From: a bacterium
GTDB lineage: Bacteria; JAMCPX01
Assembly: GCA_021787665.1 (NCBI GenBank)
Contig: JAJYLN010000002.1
Coordinates: 186,001-250,000 of the forward strand
Reading direction: 5' to 3'
Length of the DNA stretch: 64,000 bases
The notes beneath the pieces were generated by a model. That model did no database searches and had not been told where the DNA came from. It saw only the letters and a program-made list of their open reading frames with translations. This document shows positions 1-8,190 of the stretch, one piece after another (within the stretch, counting starts at the first letter, position 1; every line of letters begins with the position of its first letter). The position numbers were made by a program, and so were the translations under genes.

Positions 1-2
1 CC

Positions 3-434
3 GACGAGATCGACCGGGTCCTCGGGCTCGAGCTCGGAGCAGACGACTACATAACTAAGCCGTTCAGCCCGAGGGAGCTGATCGCGCGGGTCAGGGCCGT
101 CATGAGGCGCACCGTGCGCGAGGAGCAGACCGGCAGGTCGAAGAGGATCGTTTACGGCAAGCTCGAGGTTGACGACCTCAGGCACGAGGTAAAGTACGAC
201 GACAGTGTGGTACCCCTCACCTCGAAGGAGTACAGCCTCCTCAGGTATCTTCTCGAGCACAGGGGCGTGGTGCTGTCCAGAGAAGTCCTCCTGCAGGACA
301 TCTGGGGATACAACTATTTCGGGACCACGAGAACGGTGGACGTGCACGTGTCCAGGCTCAGGAAAAAGCTGCCGCATCTCGACGCGCATATACAGAACAT
401 CAAGGACATAGGGTACAAGCTTACCGATGAATAA
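3..434 (+). CDS. OmpR/PhoB-family response regulator, 5' end outside window
   Basis: DNA-binding response regulator of a two-component system; only the end of the receiver domain and the complete winged-helix output domain are present. The open frame runs back to base 3. The receiver tail shows LGADDYITKPFSPREL, containing the conserved Lys-Pro switch region of CheY-like domains. The C-terminal part has the OmpR-type sequence LTSKEYSLLRYLLEHRG and ends in DVHVSRLRKKL followed by IKDIGYKL, the recognition helix and wing. The gene overlaps the start of the following histidine kinase by 8 bases, so the two are translationally coupled and are surely a cognate pair. PhoB-like by similarity of both partners; the signal (phosphate or other) cannot be told from the sequence. 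Confidence 0.95.
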   Translation, partial: DEIDRVLGLELGADDYITKPFSPRELIARVRAVMRRTVREEQTGRSKRIVYGKLEVDDLRHEVKYDDSVVPLTSKEYSLLRYLLEHRGVVLSREVLLQDIWGYNYFGTTRTVDVHVSRLRKKLPHLDAHIQNIKDIGYKLTDE

Positions 435-1782
435 GCCGGTGTTCCTCGTATCCTTTCTGTTCTCTGCGCTGACCGGAGCGGTCGTGCTGGTCGCCGAGAG
501 AGAAGGTGTCGAGACGTCCATCGTCATGGGCCTGATCGTATCGATAGTCATAGGCGCTGCCGTTGCCCGTATCTATGCGGCCCGGGTCAAAGCGTTGCTG
601 AAGCGGATAACCGACACGGCGCGCAGCGAGCTCGGTGTCTATAACCTGCCGTTCTCGTCTTCGCCCGGCATGGATGAGGCCTGGTCCGTCGTGAAACTCC
701 TCATTGCTAAAGTAAGGGAGTCTTCCGACACGCTGGGCCGCACCGTTGAAGATACGCGGAAGATCTTGGACGCCGTGGACATGGGCGTCCTCGTCATAAA
801 CAGGCGGGGCAGTGTCGTGTACGGGAACAGGTACATCAGGGAGTTGGCAGGGATCGGGGGAGACGTTACCGGCATGTACTTCCTCGATATCGTGAGAAGC
901 TATGAGGCGGAGGCGCTGTTCAATGCAGTGCTGTCCGGCGGGCCGACACGGCAGCAGGAGATATCCATCTTTATGCCGCAGGAACGAAAATTCAGCCTGA
1001 GCATAGGCAGAATCGACTACTGCACGAGCGACCGCTGCTACCTGCTGACGATCAGGGACGTCACCGAACTGAGACGGATGGAGGAGATAAGACAGGACTT
1101 CGTCACGAATGCATCGCACGAACTGAAGACGCCGCTGACATCGATCATCGGCTACCTCGAGGCCCTGAAGGAAGGCCCCAACCGTGAATTCGTGGACACG
1201 GCATCAAGGAATGCAAAAAGGATGCAGCGGATCGTGGAGGACATGCTCGTACTCTCGAAAGCTGACCGGGGGCCGTCCGTTCTTGCCGTGCGGGACGTCA
1301 ATCTGCAGGACATCGTGGGAGAGGTCCGGACGCTGTTGGAAAGCGAGATGGCCAGGAAGCACCAGCGGCTCGCGGTCGATATACCGGTCGATGCAGGAAC
1401 CGTGCAGGGGGACCGCGAGGCACTGTTCCACATCGTTTTGAACCTCGTAGACAACGCAGTGAAGTATAGCGGTACGGACCGGGAGATAGGCATCATGGCC
1501 GTGATCAAGGGAAGCGAGGTCGAGGTGTCCGTGCGGGACAGCGGCGCCGGTATTCCCTCGAACGAACTCGATCGGGTGTTCGAGAGGTTCTACACGGTGG
1601 ATAAGGCACGATCGCGAGCGCTCGGTGGCACGGGCCTCGGTCTGTCTATCGTCAGGCACTTCGTGCTCGCACACGGCGGCAGGGTGTGGGCCGAGAGCGA
1701 ACTCAACAAGGGAAGCGTATTCCGCTTCACGATTCCACTAAAGCGGCCTGACGCGTCGCCGGCAGAAACTACCGCTGGTTGA
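427..1782 (+). CDS. Membrane sensor histidine kinase, PhoR-like
   Basis: 451-residue sensor kinase. Two hydrophobic segments (about residues 4-24 and 33-52) with almost no periplasmic loop between them, then a short linker, a PAS domain (about 105-220, GVLVINRRGSVVYGN), a HisKA dimerisation domain with phospho-acceptor His231 in NASHELKTPLTS, and an HATPase domain with N box (VLNLVDNAVKYS), G1 (DSGAGIP) and G2 (GGTGLGLSIV). This is the PhoR/ResE architecture. The near-absence of a periplasmic sensor domain suggests that it senses within the membrane, through PAS, or through a partner protein. It overlaps the response regulator by 8 bases at the start and the convergent pdxJ by 14 bases at the stop. 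Confidence 0.95.
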   Translation: MNKPVFLVSFLFSALTGAVVLVAEREGVETSIVMGLIVSIVIGAAVARIYAARVKALLKRITDTARSELGVYNLPFSSSPGMDEAWSVVKLLIAKVRESSDTLGRTVEDTRKILDAVDMGVLVINRRGSVVYGNRYIRELAGIGGDVTGMYFLDIVRSYEAEALFNAVLSGGPTRQQEISIFMPQERKFSLSIGRIDYCTSDRCYLLTIRDVTELRRMEEIRQDFVTNASHELKTPLTSIIGYLEALKEGPNREFVDTASRNAKRMQRIVEDMLVLSKADRGPSVLAVRDVNLQDIVGEVRTLLESEMARKHQRLAVDIPVDAGTVQGDREALFHIVLNLVDNAVKYSGTDREIGIMAVIKGSEVEVSVRDSGAGIPSNELDRVFERFYTVDKARSRALGGTGLGLSIVRHFVLAHGGRVWAESELNKGSVFRFTIPLKRPDASPAETTAG

Positions 1783-2488
1783 TCCTTTCTTTCATCTCTG
1801 CGACAGCCTGCCCGATCCCCACGAACACGGCCCTCGCTATAATGGTGTGGCCTATGTTGTACTCCGTTATCGCGTCTATGCGCGTTATCGGCTCGACATT
1901 GATGTAAGTGAGCCCGTGGCCCGCGGCTATGCCGAGCTTCAGCTTCTCGGCGGTCGTGACCGCGTTTATGATCTGCTGGACGTTGGTTTCCTGCTCCTGC
2001 ATGGTCTTCGACTCGCAATACCGTGCGGTGCTTATCTCGATGACGTCGGCGCCTGCCCTGTGAGCGGACTTCACCTGGTCGATGTCCGGATCGATGAACA
2101 GGCTCACCGTTATATCGGCGTCGTGGAAGAGTCTCGTGTATTTCTTGAAAGACTCGAGGTTCAGCGCGACCTCGAGACCGCCCTCTGTCGTCAGCTCCTC
2201 CCTGCGCTCCGGGACGAGTGTTACGGTGTCGGGCTTGATGTCGAGTGCTATCTTTATCATCTCCTGCGTCGGCGCCATCTCGAGGTTCAGCCTCGTCTTG
2301 ATGATCTTCCTCGCGATATCGAGATCCCTGTCCTGCGTATGCCTCCTGTCTTCCCTGATGTGCATCACGATGCTGTCGGCGCCCGCAAGTTCGATCATGC
2401 CTATCGCGTTGATGGGGTCGGGCTCGTTCGTTTTTCGCGCCTGCCGTACCGTGGCTATGTGGTCGATATTGACTCCGAGTCTTTTCAT
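1769..2488 (-). CDS. pdxJ: Pyridoxine 5'-phosphate synthase PdxJ
   Basis: Condenses 3-amino-2-oxopropyl phosphate with 1-deoxy-D-xylulose 5-phosphate to make pyridoxine 5'-phosphate in DXP-dependent vitamin B6 synthesis. At 239 residues it has the normal family length. Recognised from the N-terminus (RLGVNIDHIATVRQAR), from HIREDRRHTQDRDL, and from the conserved stretch TLVPERREELTTEGG, which holds the phosphate-binding and catalytic region. It lies six bases downstream of the diguanylate cyclase gene on the same strand and so probably is the last gene of the ctpA-ftsB-GGDEF-pdxJ transcript. Its stop lies inside the 3' end of the opposing histidine kinase gene. Confidence 0.97.
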   Translation of the reverse strand: MKRLGVNIDHIATVRQARKTNEPDPINAIGMIELAGADSIVMHIREDRRHTQDRDLDIARKIIKTRLNLEMAPTQEMIKIALDIKPDTVTLVPERREELTTEGGLEVALNLESFKKYTRLFHDADITVSLFIDPDIDQVKSAHRAGADVIEISTARYCESKTMQEQETNVQQIINAVTTAEKLKLGIAAGHGLTYINVEPITRIDAITEYNIGHTIIARAVFVGIGQAVAEMKERINQR

Positions 2489-2494
2489 GATCCG

Positions 2495-4588
2495 TCACTC
2501 CTTTTTCCTGATAGTACCATAAACGGCGGTCCGATTCCTACCGTTTTCTTTGGAGAAGTACAGTGCCTCGTCGGCGTGACCGATGAGTTCGTCCTTGCTC
2601 CGGGCGTCCTCCGGCATGCCGGCAACGCCGATGCTTATCGTGAACCGTACGACCTTGCCGTTTGAGTCTACGTAAAGCGATTCGATGTTCTTCCTCAGTC
2701 TCTCGGCGATCCGGTATGCCCCCTTGACATCGGTATTCGGCAGTAACACGCAGAACTCTTCGCCGCCGTACCGGGCGGCGAAATCGACGTCACGTATCGT
2801 TTGCAGGATGACCTCGGATATCTTTTTCAGGATCGCGTCGCCCTGCGGGTGTCCGTAGGTGTCGTTGATAGCCTTGAAGTGGTCGATATCTACCATGAGC
2901 ATGCTCAGGGACTTCTTGTACCGCAGCGCTTCCCGTATCTCGTTCTCAAGGTGTTCCTGGAAGTGCCGGTGGTTGTGCAGTCCGGTGAGCCCGTCCGTAA
3001 TCGCCAGTCTCTGCAGCTTGTTGAACAGGATGGAGTTGTAGAGCGATATGGCGATCTGGCTGATAAGCGTGTCCATGATAATGCTTATCCTCTCGTTCAG
3101 TACAGCATCCATGTAGAGCACGATGATGCCGATCTCATCGATCTTCGTCTGGAGGAATATGATCGCGGCGTACTTGAACAGTCTCTCCGACCCGTGCAGA
3201 TGGTAGAGGGACGGGTAAAGAACTTTCAACTGCGACGTGGTGATCTGGTTGATTGCCGGCGACTGTCGCTCGGCCATGCCGTCGAGGAGGGGGGCGGGGT
3301 CTGCGACAAAGCTCTTACCGACCAGTTCCTGTCCCCTGTTGCTGACGGCTGCGACCCGGAACGTGTTCTTCTCGTCCCTGACAGCGAAGATACCGGCGTT
3401 AACCCCGGTGATCCTTGCTATCTCCTTCAGCGATATCTGACCGATGGTCGTGGGGTCTATGTGCTGGGAAAGCGTCCTGACGAAGGTGTACATGGCCCCC
3501 TTTTCGTACATGTCGTAACGCAGTCGGTATTGGAATTCCGTGTTGTCCAGGAGGTCTATGATCTCATTGGTAAAGACGGTGAGCAGCCTGACATGCTCCT
3601 CGGTGAAGGCCTGGACCTCGAGGCTGTCAGCGCAGATGATCCCGATGATGGCTTCGTCTTTTACCGCCGGCACGGCCATAAACGATTTGATGCCCTCGTT
3701 GCGCGTATAGTATGGTATGCCCTTGATTTCGCCGTTTATCTCGTTCAGCAGCAGGCTCTTCTTGTTCTTCAGGACCCAGCCGATGTACGGATCGTCATGG
3801 CCCACGGACTTGTCCATGACGATCCATTCGCTGTTCGAAAGTATCTCCCTTCCCTTCAGGCGTGCGTCAGTGTCGTTCAGATACAAAACGACCGTAAAGG
3901 GGTGTATCGCGGACCGGATGGTGCTGATGGTAGCGTAGAGCCGCTCGTTCAGCACCGCGGCCAGTCGGGCCCGCTCTTTCCTGAGCCCGTCTTCGGAGAT
4001 GATGTCCGAGTATATCAGCGGCTCGGTCCTATTTTCAGCCTTTATGCTGAGTTCAACCGGTGGTTCCTCAAGGGCCGAGATCTTACTTTCCAGGCGCCTC
4101 ACGGTCCTCTTCTCGTAGGACAGGAAAAGGCCCACCGCTATCACCGAGAGTACCGAGGTAAGTGCGGAGACAGTATAGCGTGACAGGGGTACCGAGAGCA
4201 GGACCGCCCTTGCAACGAGAAGAGAGAAGCCGTACAGGAACGCGATCAGACCGCCCGCCATGCCGAAAATAAGGGTGAGGAAAACGAACACCAGGTACAG
4301 GGAGGAGAGGGCACTGAACCCGAGCATGCCCTTCAGATAGTCGAGCATGACCGCGTATGCGGACACGGTTGCCAGCGAGAGCAGTATGTTTTTCGTATGC
4401 TGGAGTGTCCGGTGCAGCACGTAGACGATGACGGACGCTATGAGCAAGAGGGCGACACATGCAAGAAACACGATACTCGTATAGCCGTGGCCCTCGTCGA
4501 TCCCCATAACGTAACCGGCTGAGACGATCCCGAGCAGAGCAAGCAACGGAGCTATTGCGGCTTTCTGCTTGAGACTCTGCTTCGTCAT
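2495..4588 (-). CDS. Membrane GAF-domain diguanylate cyclase
   Basis: 697-residue protein predicted to make cyclic di-GMP. The N-terminal ~180 residues hold several hydrophobic helices, followed by a charged segment, one or two GAF-like sensor domains (about 210-350 and 360-520) and a C-terminal GGDEF domain. The active-site loop reads ARYGGEEFCVLLPNTD, an intact GGEEF signature; MVDIDHFKAINDTYGH is the metal-binding region. No upstream RxxD allosteric inhibition site is obvious. The gene sits between ftsB and pdxJ in a tightly packed minus-strand run (16 and 6 base gaps). The input signal is unknown. A second GAF-GGDEF protein lies at 48.9 kb. Confidence 0.93.
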   Translation of the reverse strand: MTKQSLKQKAAIAPLLALLGIVSAGYVMGIDEGHGYTSIVFLACVALLLIASVIVYVLHRTLQHTKNILLSLATVSAYAVMLDYLKGMLGFSALSSLYLVFVFLTLIFGMAGGLIAFLYGFSLLVARAVLLSVPLSRYTVSALTSVLSVIAVGLFLSYEKRTVRRLESKISALEEPPVELSIKAENRTEPLIYSDIISEDGLRKERARLAAVLNERLYATISTIRSAIHPFTVVLYLNDTDARLKGREILSNSEWIVMDKSVGHDDPYIGWVLKNKKSLLLNEINGEIKGIPYYTRNEGIKSFMAVPAVKDEAIIGIICADSLEVQAFTEEHVRLLTVFTNEIIDLLDNTEFQYRLRYDMYEKGAMYTFVRTLSQHIDPTTIGQISLKEIARITGVNAGIFAVRDEKNTFRVAAVSNRGQELVGKSFVADPAPLLDGMAERQSPAINQITTSQLKVLYPSLYHLHGSERLFKYAAIIFLQTKIDEIGIIVLYMDAVLNERISIIMDTLISQIAISLYNSILFNKLQRLAITDGLTGLHNHRHFQEHLENEIREALRYKKSLSMLMVDIDHFKAINDTYGHPQGDAILKKISEVILQTIRDVDFAARYGGEEFCVLLPNTDVKGAYRIAERLRKNIESLYVDSNGKVVRFTISIGVAGMPEDARSKDELIGHADEALYFSKENGRNRTAVYGTIRKKE

Positions 4589-4604
4589 CAGGGGGCACTA
4601 TGGA

Positions 4605-4925
4605 TTATTTGTCACCGGGAGGGATCGTTGTGCCGGAAGGGGTCCGGCCGGCGTTGTTCTTGAAGTAAACGACGATCTCGTTGCTCCTTGCCATACCGAG
4701 CTCCCCCCGTGCTATTTTCTCTATATAGAAGTTGTCATTCTTCAGCAGGTTTATCTGCTCTGCAAGGCCGTCCTTCTCCCGCTGCAGCGTACTGTTCTTC
4801 GTTGCGATCTGCCTGCACCTCTTCTTTACCTGCCAGAGGTCGTACAGTCCGCCGTGCGAGAACATCGCATAGGCCGTGAATCCCAGTATCAGGAACAGGA
4901 GTGACCTGTATGACCACTTCATCAT
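4605..4925 (-). CDS. ftsB: Septum formation initiator, FtsB/DivIC-like
   Basis: 106-residue bitopic membrane protein of the divisome. One N-terminal transmembrane helix (about residues 6-24), then a coiled coil (about 30-62), then the short conserved segment NFYIEKIARGELGMARSNE, which is the hallmark of the FtsB/DivIC family; the C-terminal tail is Pro/Gly rich. FtsB links FtsQ and FtsL in Gram-negative septum assembly (family knowledge). Its ATG overlaps the ctpA stop (ATGA), so it is translationally coupled to ctpA. Length and order fit the family. Confidence 0.9.
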   Translation of the reverse strand: MMKWSYRSLLFLILGFTAYAMFSHGGLYDLWQVKKRCRQIATKNSTLQREKDGLAEQINLLKNDNFYIEKIARGELGMARSNEIVVYFKNNAGRTPSGTTIPPGDK

Positions 4926-6244
4926 TTTGCGCCCGTCATGCCTCCGCCTGCGTTTGCGTAGAAGTGTATGCCTTTCAGGATATTAAGGGCCCTTACTATC
5001 TCGGTGTCTTTCAAGATCTTTTCCGCTTCCGCACTCTCCTTGGTGTTCTTGGTACCGACTTTGTTCTGGGCAGGGAAGTGTCCGGAGAGGTCCTTCTCTT
5101 TCAGTCCGAAGATGTTGCTCGGCTCCTCCACGAACTTCTCCTCGTGCATGGTAATCGTTGGCTGTATGCCCTCGGCCTGTATGGATTTGCCGTTGGGCGT
5201 GTAATAGAGCGCGGTCGTCAGCCTCAGTGCGGAACCGTCGTCCAAGGGAATGATCGTCTGCACAGATCCTTTCCCGAAGCTCGGTGTCCCGACGATGATC
5301 GCCCTCTTATGATCCTGCAGGGCCCCGGCCACGATCTCCGAAGCGCTCGCGGTACCTCCGTTGATAAGGACCACCATCGGGTAGTCCGGCTCCACGTCCC
5401 TTCCGTCCGCATTGAACTTCAACTGCTGGTCCGGCAGCCGCCCCTTGGTATATACGATCAGACCGCTCTTAATGAAGGAGGATGCGACATCAACGGCCTG
5501 GTTCAGCAGGCCTCCAGGGTTGTTCCTCAAGTCGAGGATCAGCCCTTCGATGTTGTTGCCTGTCTCCCGGTGCAGCACGCGGAGGGCTTTCTTCAGTTCA
5601 CTGCTCGTCGTTTCCTGGAACTGTATCAACCGAATATAGGCGTAGTGTCCGTCCAGCACGGCGTACCTGACGCTCTTGATCTTGATGACCTCTCTTGTCA
5701 GAACAAAGACCTTCGGCTCTTTCAGGCCTTTTCGCAGGATAGTTATCTTCACCTGTGTCCCGCTCGGTCCCCGTATCATGTTCAGGTCCTGCTCAAGGGT
5801 CATATCTCTGGTCGGTTTGTTGTCTATCAAGATGATCTTGTCTCCGGATTTTATTCCTGCCTTGGCTGCGGGAGTGCCCTCTATGGGCGCTATCACCGTC
5901 AGGATACCTTCTTTGAGAGTTATGGTCATACCCACGCCGCCAAACTCTCCCTGGGTGCTGACCTGCAGGTCCTTGTATTCGTCGGGCGTCATGAAGCCGG
6001 AGTGGGGGTCCAGGGAACTGATCATGCCCTTCAGCGCATCGTACACGAGCTTTTTAGTGTTGACCGGCTCGACGTAGTCTTTCTCCACGGTGTTGAGAAC
6101 GGACGTGAACAGCCTCAGCTCCTCATAGCTGTTGTCGTTTTTCTGGATGCGCTTCTGCGTTGTTACGACGGTGGCGGCAAAAGCCGATGTCACGGCGAGT
6201 ATCACGAGAACTATCCACCAGCTTTTCAATATCTTCGATTTCAT
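4922..6244 (-). CDS. ctpA: Carboxy-terminal processing protease (S41 family)
   Basis: 440-residue secreted or periplasmic serine protease of the CtpA/CtpB/Prc type. An N-terminal signal or anchor helix (about residues 9-27) is followed by a helical region, a PDZ domain (about 95-175, GVGMTITLKEG, GIKSGDKIILI) and the S41 core. The Ser-Lys catalytic dyad is visible as Ser300 in NGGTASASEIV and Lys325 in SFGKGSVQ, with Gln329 four residues later: exactly the spacing seen in CtpB. First gene of the minus-strand run ctpA-ftsB-GGDEF-pdxJ; an SD-like ggagaa lies just upstream. Probably processes periplasmic proteins with exposed C-termini; no substrate can be named. Confidence 0.96.
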   Translation of the reverse strand: MKSKILKSWWIVLVILAVTSAFAATVVTTQKRIQKNDNSYEELRLFTSVLNTVEKDYVEPVNTKKLVYDALKGMISSLDPHSGFMTPDEYKDLQVSTQGEFGGVGMTITLKEGILTVIAPIEGTPAAKAGIKSGDKIILIDNKPTRDMTLEQDLNMIRGPSGTQVKITILRKGLKEPKVFVLTREVIKIKSVRYAVLDGHYAYIRLIQFQETTSSELKKALRVLHRETGNNIEGLILDLRNNPGGLLNQAVDVASSFIKSGLIVYTKGRLPDQQLKFNADGRDVEPDYPMVVLINGGTASASEIVAGALQDHKRAIIVGTPSFGKGSVQTIIPLDDGSALRLTTALYYTPNGKSIQAEGIQPTITMHEEKFVEEPSNIFGLKEKDLSGHFPAQNKVGTKNTKESAEAEKILKDTEIVRALNILKGIHFYANAGGGMTGAK

Positions 6245-6352
6245 TTTCTCCTCCGTATCTGTTTTGTCTATGCGATATCATAACGCTTGTTCTCTCAAAA
6301 TACAAGAGGTCATGAATGGGGCCAGAAAGTTATTGTCAAACTGTGCCGTAGA

Positions 6353-6497
6353 TTATAGGGTAGGGGCAGCATGCGAAGGGTCAAGCCGTTCCGCCACTGG
6401 ACGGAAGATCAGCCCCAGGCCGAAAACAGCGTGGTTCTTCGTCGGCAGAGCATAGTATATCGTGTAGCCCGCCTTGACGGCGAGCCCCGGTTGGATG
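6353..6497 (-). pseudogene. Possible decayed 3' end of an outer-membrane beta-barrel gene
   Basis: Between the divergent ctpA and SurA-like genes, the minus strand carries a short open stretch ending in a stop near 6353. It reads QPGLAVKAGYTIYYAL then KNHAVFGLGLIFRP and a further ~15 residues. The alternating hydrophobic/polar pattern with aromatic residues looks like two beta-barrel strands. No start codon or upstream homologous part is visible, so this would be only a relic. Recognition rests on pattern alone and the call is tentative. Confidence 0.25.
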
Positions 6498-6511
6498 ATA
6501 GAAACAATGGT

Positions 6512-7234
6512 ATGAAAAAGGATCACTCTGGTATTGACGGATCAACTTTGTGCCCCCACGGTGTCGCCGTGATCTTCCTGTGGGCGTTGGTAACGGCTGT
6601 GGCCCTGCCCGTGTTTTTTGCGGCCGGACCGTCCCGCGCTTTCGCGGGGCCCGTCGTCGTCGACAAAGTCGCTGCATCCATTCAGGGTATTGGGATCATA
6701 ACGAGCTTGCAGTTGGTGCGCTATACCGCGGTGGACACGGTATCCAGAAACGGCTACGACAGGGCGGCACTCGGCAGCTCGATGGGAAACTACCAGCATA
6801 TGAGAGCGTCCCTCGACAGGCTCATTGACAGGATGCTGATTCTGAATGACGCCAGGTTACTATCGATCCAGTCCCCGAAACAGAGTGCTGTACACGCTTT
6901 GGTCGTACAGTTCGGAAAGAGGTTCAGTTCGACGACCGAGTACGACGATTTTATGAGACGGTACGCTATAACGCCTGCATATATCCATACGTTCATGTCC
7001 GAACAGCTCGTGGTACGACGGTATACCGAGGACGAGATCAAGATGCTCGTGAAGGTCAGCGATGTGGACGTCAGGGATTACTATGAGAACAATAAGCGGG
7101 AGTTCAATGGCCAGGGGACAGGTGAGGCTTACCGACGCATACGAAAGACGCTGGAAAAAAAGGAGTATGATAAGCAGTTGAGCTCGTGGATAAAGACGTT
7201 GTCACTGCATAGAGAGATTATCATAATGTACTGA
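6512..7234 (+). CDS. SurA-N-like periplasmic chaperone domain protein
   Basis: 240 residues from the chosen ATG at 6512; the frame stays open upstream to 6371, but the first segment from 6512 (short basic start, hydrophobic helix at about residues 17-40, then ...SRAFAGPVVVDKVAASIQG) is a proper signal peptide. The mature part begins like SurA/parvulin-type chaperones (VVVDKVAASI, then SLDRLIDRMLILNDAR, YAITPAYIHTFMSEQL and VRDYYENNKREF), i.e. the SurA N-terminal chaperone fold. No parvulin peptidyl-prolyl isomerase domain follows, so it is a domain-only member. Its stop overlaps the ATG of the RimK-like gene (TGATG), which implies coupled translation. Likely assists envelope protein folding. 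Confidence 0.8.
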   Translation: MKKDHSGIDGSTLCPHGVAVIFLWALVTAVALPVFFAAGPSRAFAGPVVVDKVAASIQGIGIITSLQLVRYTAVDTVSRNGYDRAALGSSMGNYQHMRASLDRLIDRMLILNDARLLSIQSPKQSAVHALVVQFGKRFSSTTEYDDFMRRYAITPAYIHTFMSEQLVVRRYTEDEIKMLVKVSDVDVRDYYENNKREFNGQGTGEAYRRIRKTLEKKEYDKQLSSWIKTLSLHREIIIMY

Positions 7235-8115
7235 TGCGCATACTCATTCTATCCAAGAATATCGGCATATATTCGACCGGAAGGCTTGCTGAGGCGGCAA
7301 GAAGCAGGGGACATGCTGTGAAGGTCATGGACCCCTTGAAGTTCACTATCGCGACGGTGGAAGGGAGATTCACCATTGAGCACAAGGGTAACGCGGTCAA
7401 GCTCCCGAACGTCGTAATACCGCGCATATCCGGCACCGTAAACAGCTTCGGCATGGCAGTCGTCAAGCAATTCGAGCTGCTCGATACGGCGGTTGTCAAC
7501 ACTGCGTCCGCGATAGCACTTGCCAGGGACAAGTTCATGAGCGCCCAGCGCCTCGCCGCCGCGGGTATCGTCGTGCCGGCGACCGCAATGATACGTAACC
7601 CGGAAGACATCGATACGGCCCTGAGACTGACGGGCGGCCCGCCCGTAATACTGAAGCTGATAGAGGGCGCACAGGGCGTCGGCGTTATCCTGGCCCAGTC
7701 CCGCGATGCAATAGAGTCCACCATCAACGCTTTTTTCAGCCTGGGGCAGAACATCATCATTCAGCAGTTTGTCTCCGAGTCGAAGGGCACGGACATCCGG
7801 GTACTCGTGGTCGGGGGCAGGGTAGTCGCATCGATGCGCAGGGTGGCGAGAGCCGGAGAGTTCAGGGCGAATATCCACCGTGGCGGGCAGGGCGAGACGA
7901 TAGACCTGCCGGAATCCTATGCGTCCATAGCAAGGCGGGCTGCCGGTATAATCGGATTGGATATCGCGGGCGTCGACATCATAGAGGGTGAGGGTGGTCC
8001 GAAGGTGCTCGAGATAAACCCTTCCCCGGGCATAGAAGCACTGGAAAAGGTCAACGACAGGGACATCGCGACCGAAATCGTAAAATACGTGGAAGAAAGG
8101 GCCGTAGCCGTTTAA
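7234..8115 (+). CDS. rimK: RimK-family ATP-grasp ligase
   Basis: 293-residue ATP-grasp enzyme of the RimK family, which adds glutamate (or related amino acids) to a carboxylate acceptor; the type member modifies ribosomal protein S6. The N-terminal domain begins MRILILSKN; the ATP-grasp core shows KLIEGAQGVGVILAQ (ATP-binding Lys and glycine-rich loop), IIIQQFVSESKGTDIRVLVV and the metal-binding end KVLEINPSPGIEALEK, where Glu and Asn are expected ligands. Length matches RimK. In the absence of rpsF nearby the substrate is uncertain; other family members act on F420 or small peptides. It is coupled by overlap to the SurA-like gene, an unusual partner. Confidence 0.88.
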   Translation: MRILILSKNIGIYSTGRLAEAARSRGHAVKVMDPLKFTIATVEGRFTIEHKGNAVKLPNVVIPRISGTVNSFGMAVVKQFELLDTAVVNTASAIALARDKFMSAQRLAAAGIVVPATAMIRNPEDIDTALRLTGGPPVILKLIEGAQGVGVILAQSRDAIESTINAFFSLGQNIIIQQFVSESKGTDIRVLVVGGRVVASMRRVARAGEFRANIHRGGQGETIDLPESYASIARRAAGIIGLDIAGVDIIEGEGGPKVLEINPSPGIEALEKVNDRDIATEIVKYVEERAVAV

Positions 8116-8190
8116 GATGCCGGTCAGGGGAATTGTTTTCGGGTTGAATGCGTTGCAATATTCGTGAAATGATGATCTAATAGAAACGTT

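Noticed and set aside
1590-2665. Long open frames on both strands opposite and across pdxJ
   Set aside because: They are antisense or out-of-frame images of pdxJ and the kinase gene; the translations are rich in Arg/His and show no domain, while pdxJ is unmistakable.
4901-6283. A 460-codon open frame on the plus strand opposite ctpA
   Set aside because: It mirrors ctpA almost exactly, a common effect in GC-rich codon use; no SD, no recognisable motif.
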